Of a DNA stretch of 5,571 bases, positions 5,526-5,571 are shown in pieces. The first letter of the stretch is position 1. Each line of letters opens with the position of its first letter. Origin of the DNA: Fidelibacterota bacterium. GTDB lineage: Bacteria; Fidelibacterota; Fidelibacteria; Fidelibacterales; Fidelibacteraceae. The notes beneath the pieces are model-generated. The model ran no database searches. It was not told the DNA's origin and saw only the letters and a program-made list of their open reading frames with translations. The stretch is taken from assembly GCA_029931905.1 (NCBI GenBank), contig JAOZRH010000138.1, forward strand, positions 1 through 5,571, written 5' to 3'. The position numbers were made by a program, and so were the translations under genes.

Positions 5526-5571
5526 TCACTAAATAATTACAAAAACAATTAAGTATGTTATTTAATCTTGA

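Noticed and set aside
5526..5531. Stop-codon recoding to extend the CxxC frame upstream
   Set aside because: Two different stops (TAG, TGA) are adjacent and the sequence beyond is AT-rich without coding character; the other genes give no sign of recoding.

Overview
The window is very AT-rich, gene-dense and coded almost entirely on the minus strand. It has strong AGGAGG/AAGGAG ribosome-binding sites, short intergenic gaps, tiny genes, and a type IIA topoisomerase gene carrying an intein. This looks like part of a large double-stranded DNA phage genome (or a prophage) in a low-GC host. The strong Shine-Dalgarno sites fit a Firmicutes-like host, but host identity is inference. Every stop codon that can be assigned here is TAA, and nothing suggests a non-standard code.

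In the direction of transcription (high to low coordinates): (i) 5571-4916 is a small-gene operon. It holds the end of a CxxC-containing reading frame with no visible start (5525-5448), an 80-residue charged protein of unknown function (5433-5191), a possible coupled 45-codon ORF (5191-5054) and a 49-residue Lys/Arg-rich protein (5112-4963). A perfect 13-bp-stem terminator (4957-4916) closes it. (ii) 4913-4622 has no protein gene. It holds a promoter-like 20-mer, a run of potential hairpins, and a second terminator-like hairpin with the same 12-base tail as the first. This is either a stand-alone small RNA of about 240 nt or an attenuated leader for the next gene. (iii) 4621-3743 codes for a 292-residue protein that I read as a minimal, divergent family B DNA polymerase palm-like protein. 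It has a motif A-like DIVSAFP, a YG, a motif C-like KDGI and a downstream K-G, but no exonuclease domain and is far shorter than known polymerases. (iv) 3742-3554 is intergenic and carries a second exact copy of the promoter-like 20-mer. (v) 3553-215 codes for a GyrB/T4 gp39-like topoisomerase large subunit of 1112 residues. A 512-residue LAGLIDADG intein (DNA 2167-632) splits the catalytic Mg-binding DxDxD motif, and splicing would restore a 600-residue enzyme. (vi) 186-1 is the start of an Ala/Gln/Pro-rich protein made of in-frame tandem repeats; it runs off the window.

The topoisomerase and polymerase-like genes point to a DNA replication/topology region. The copies of the 20-mer upstream of both suggest shared transcriptional control. 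The topoisomerase partner subunit (GyrA/gp52-like) is not in the window.
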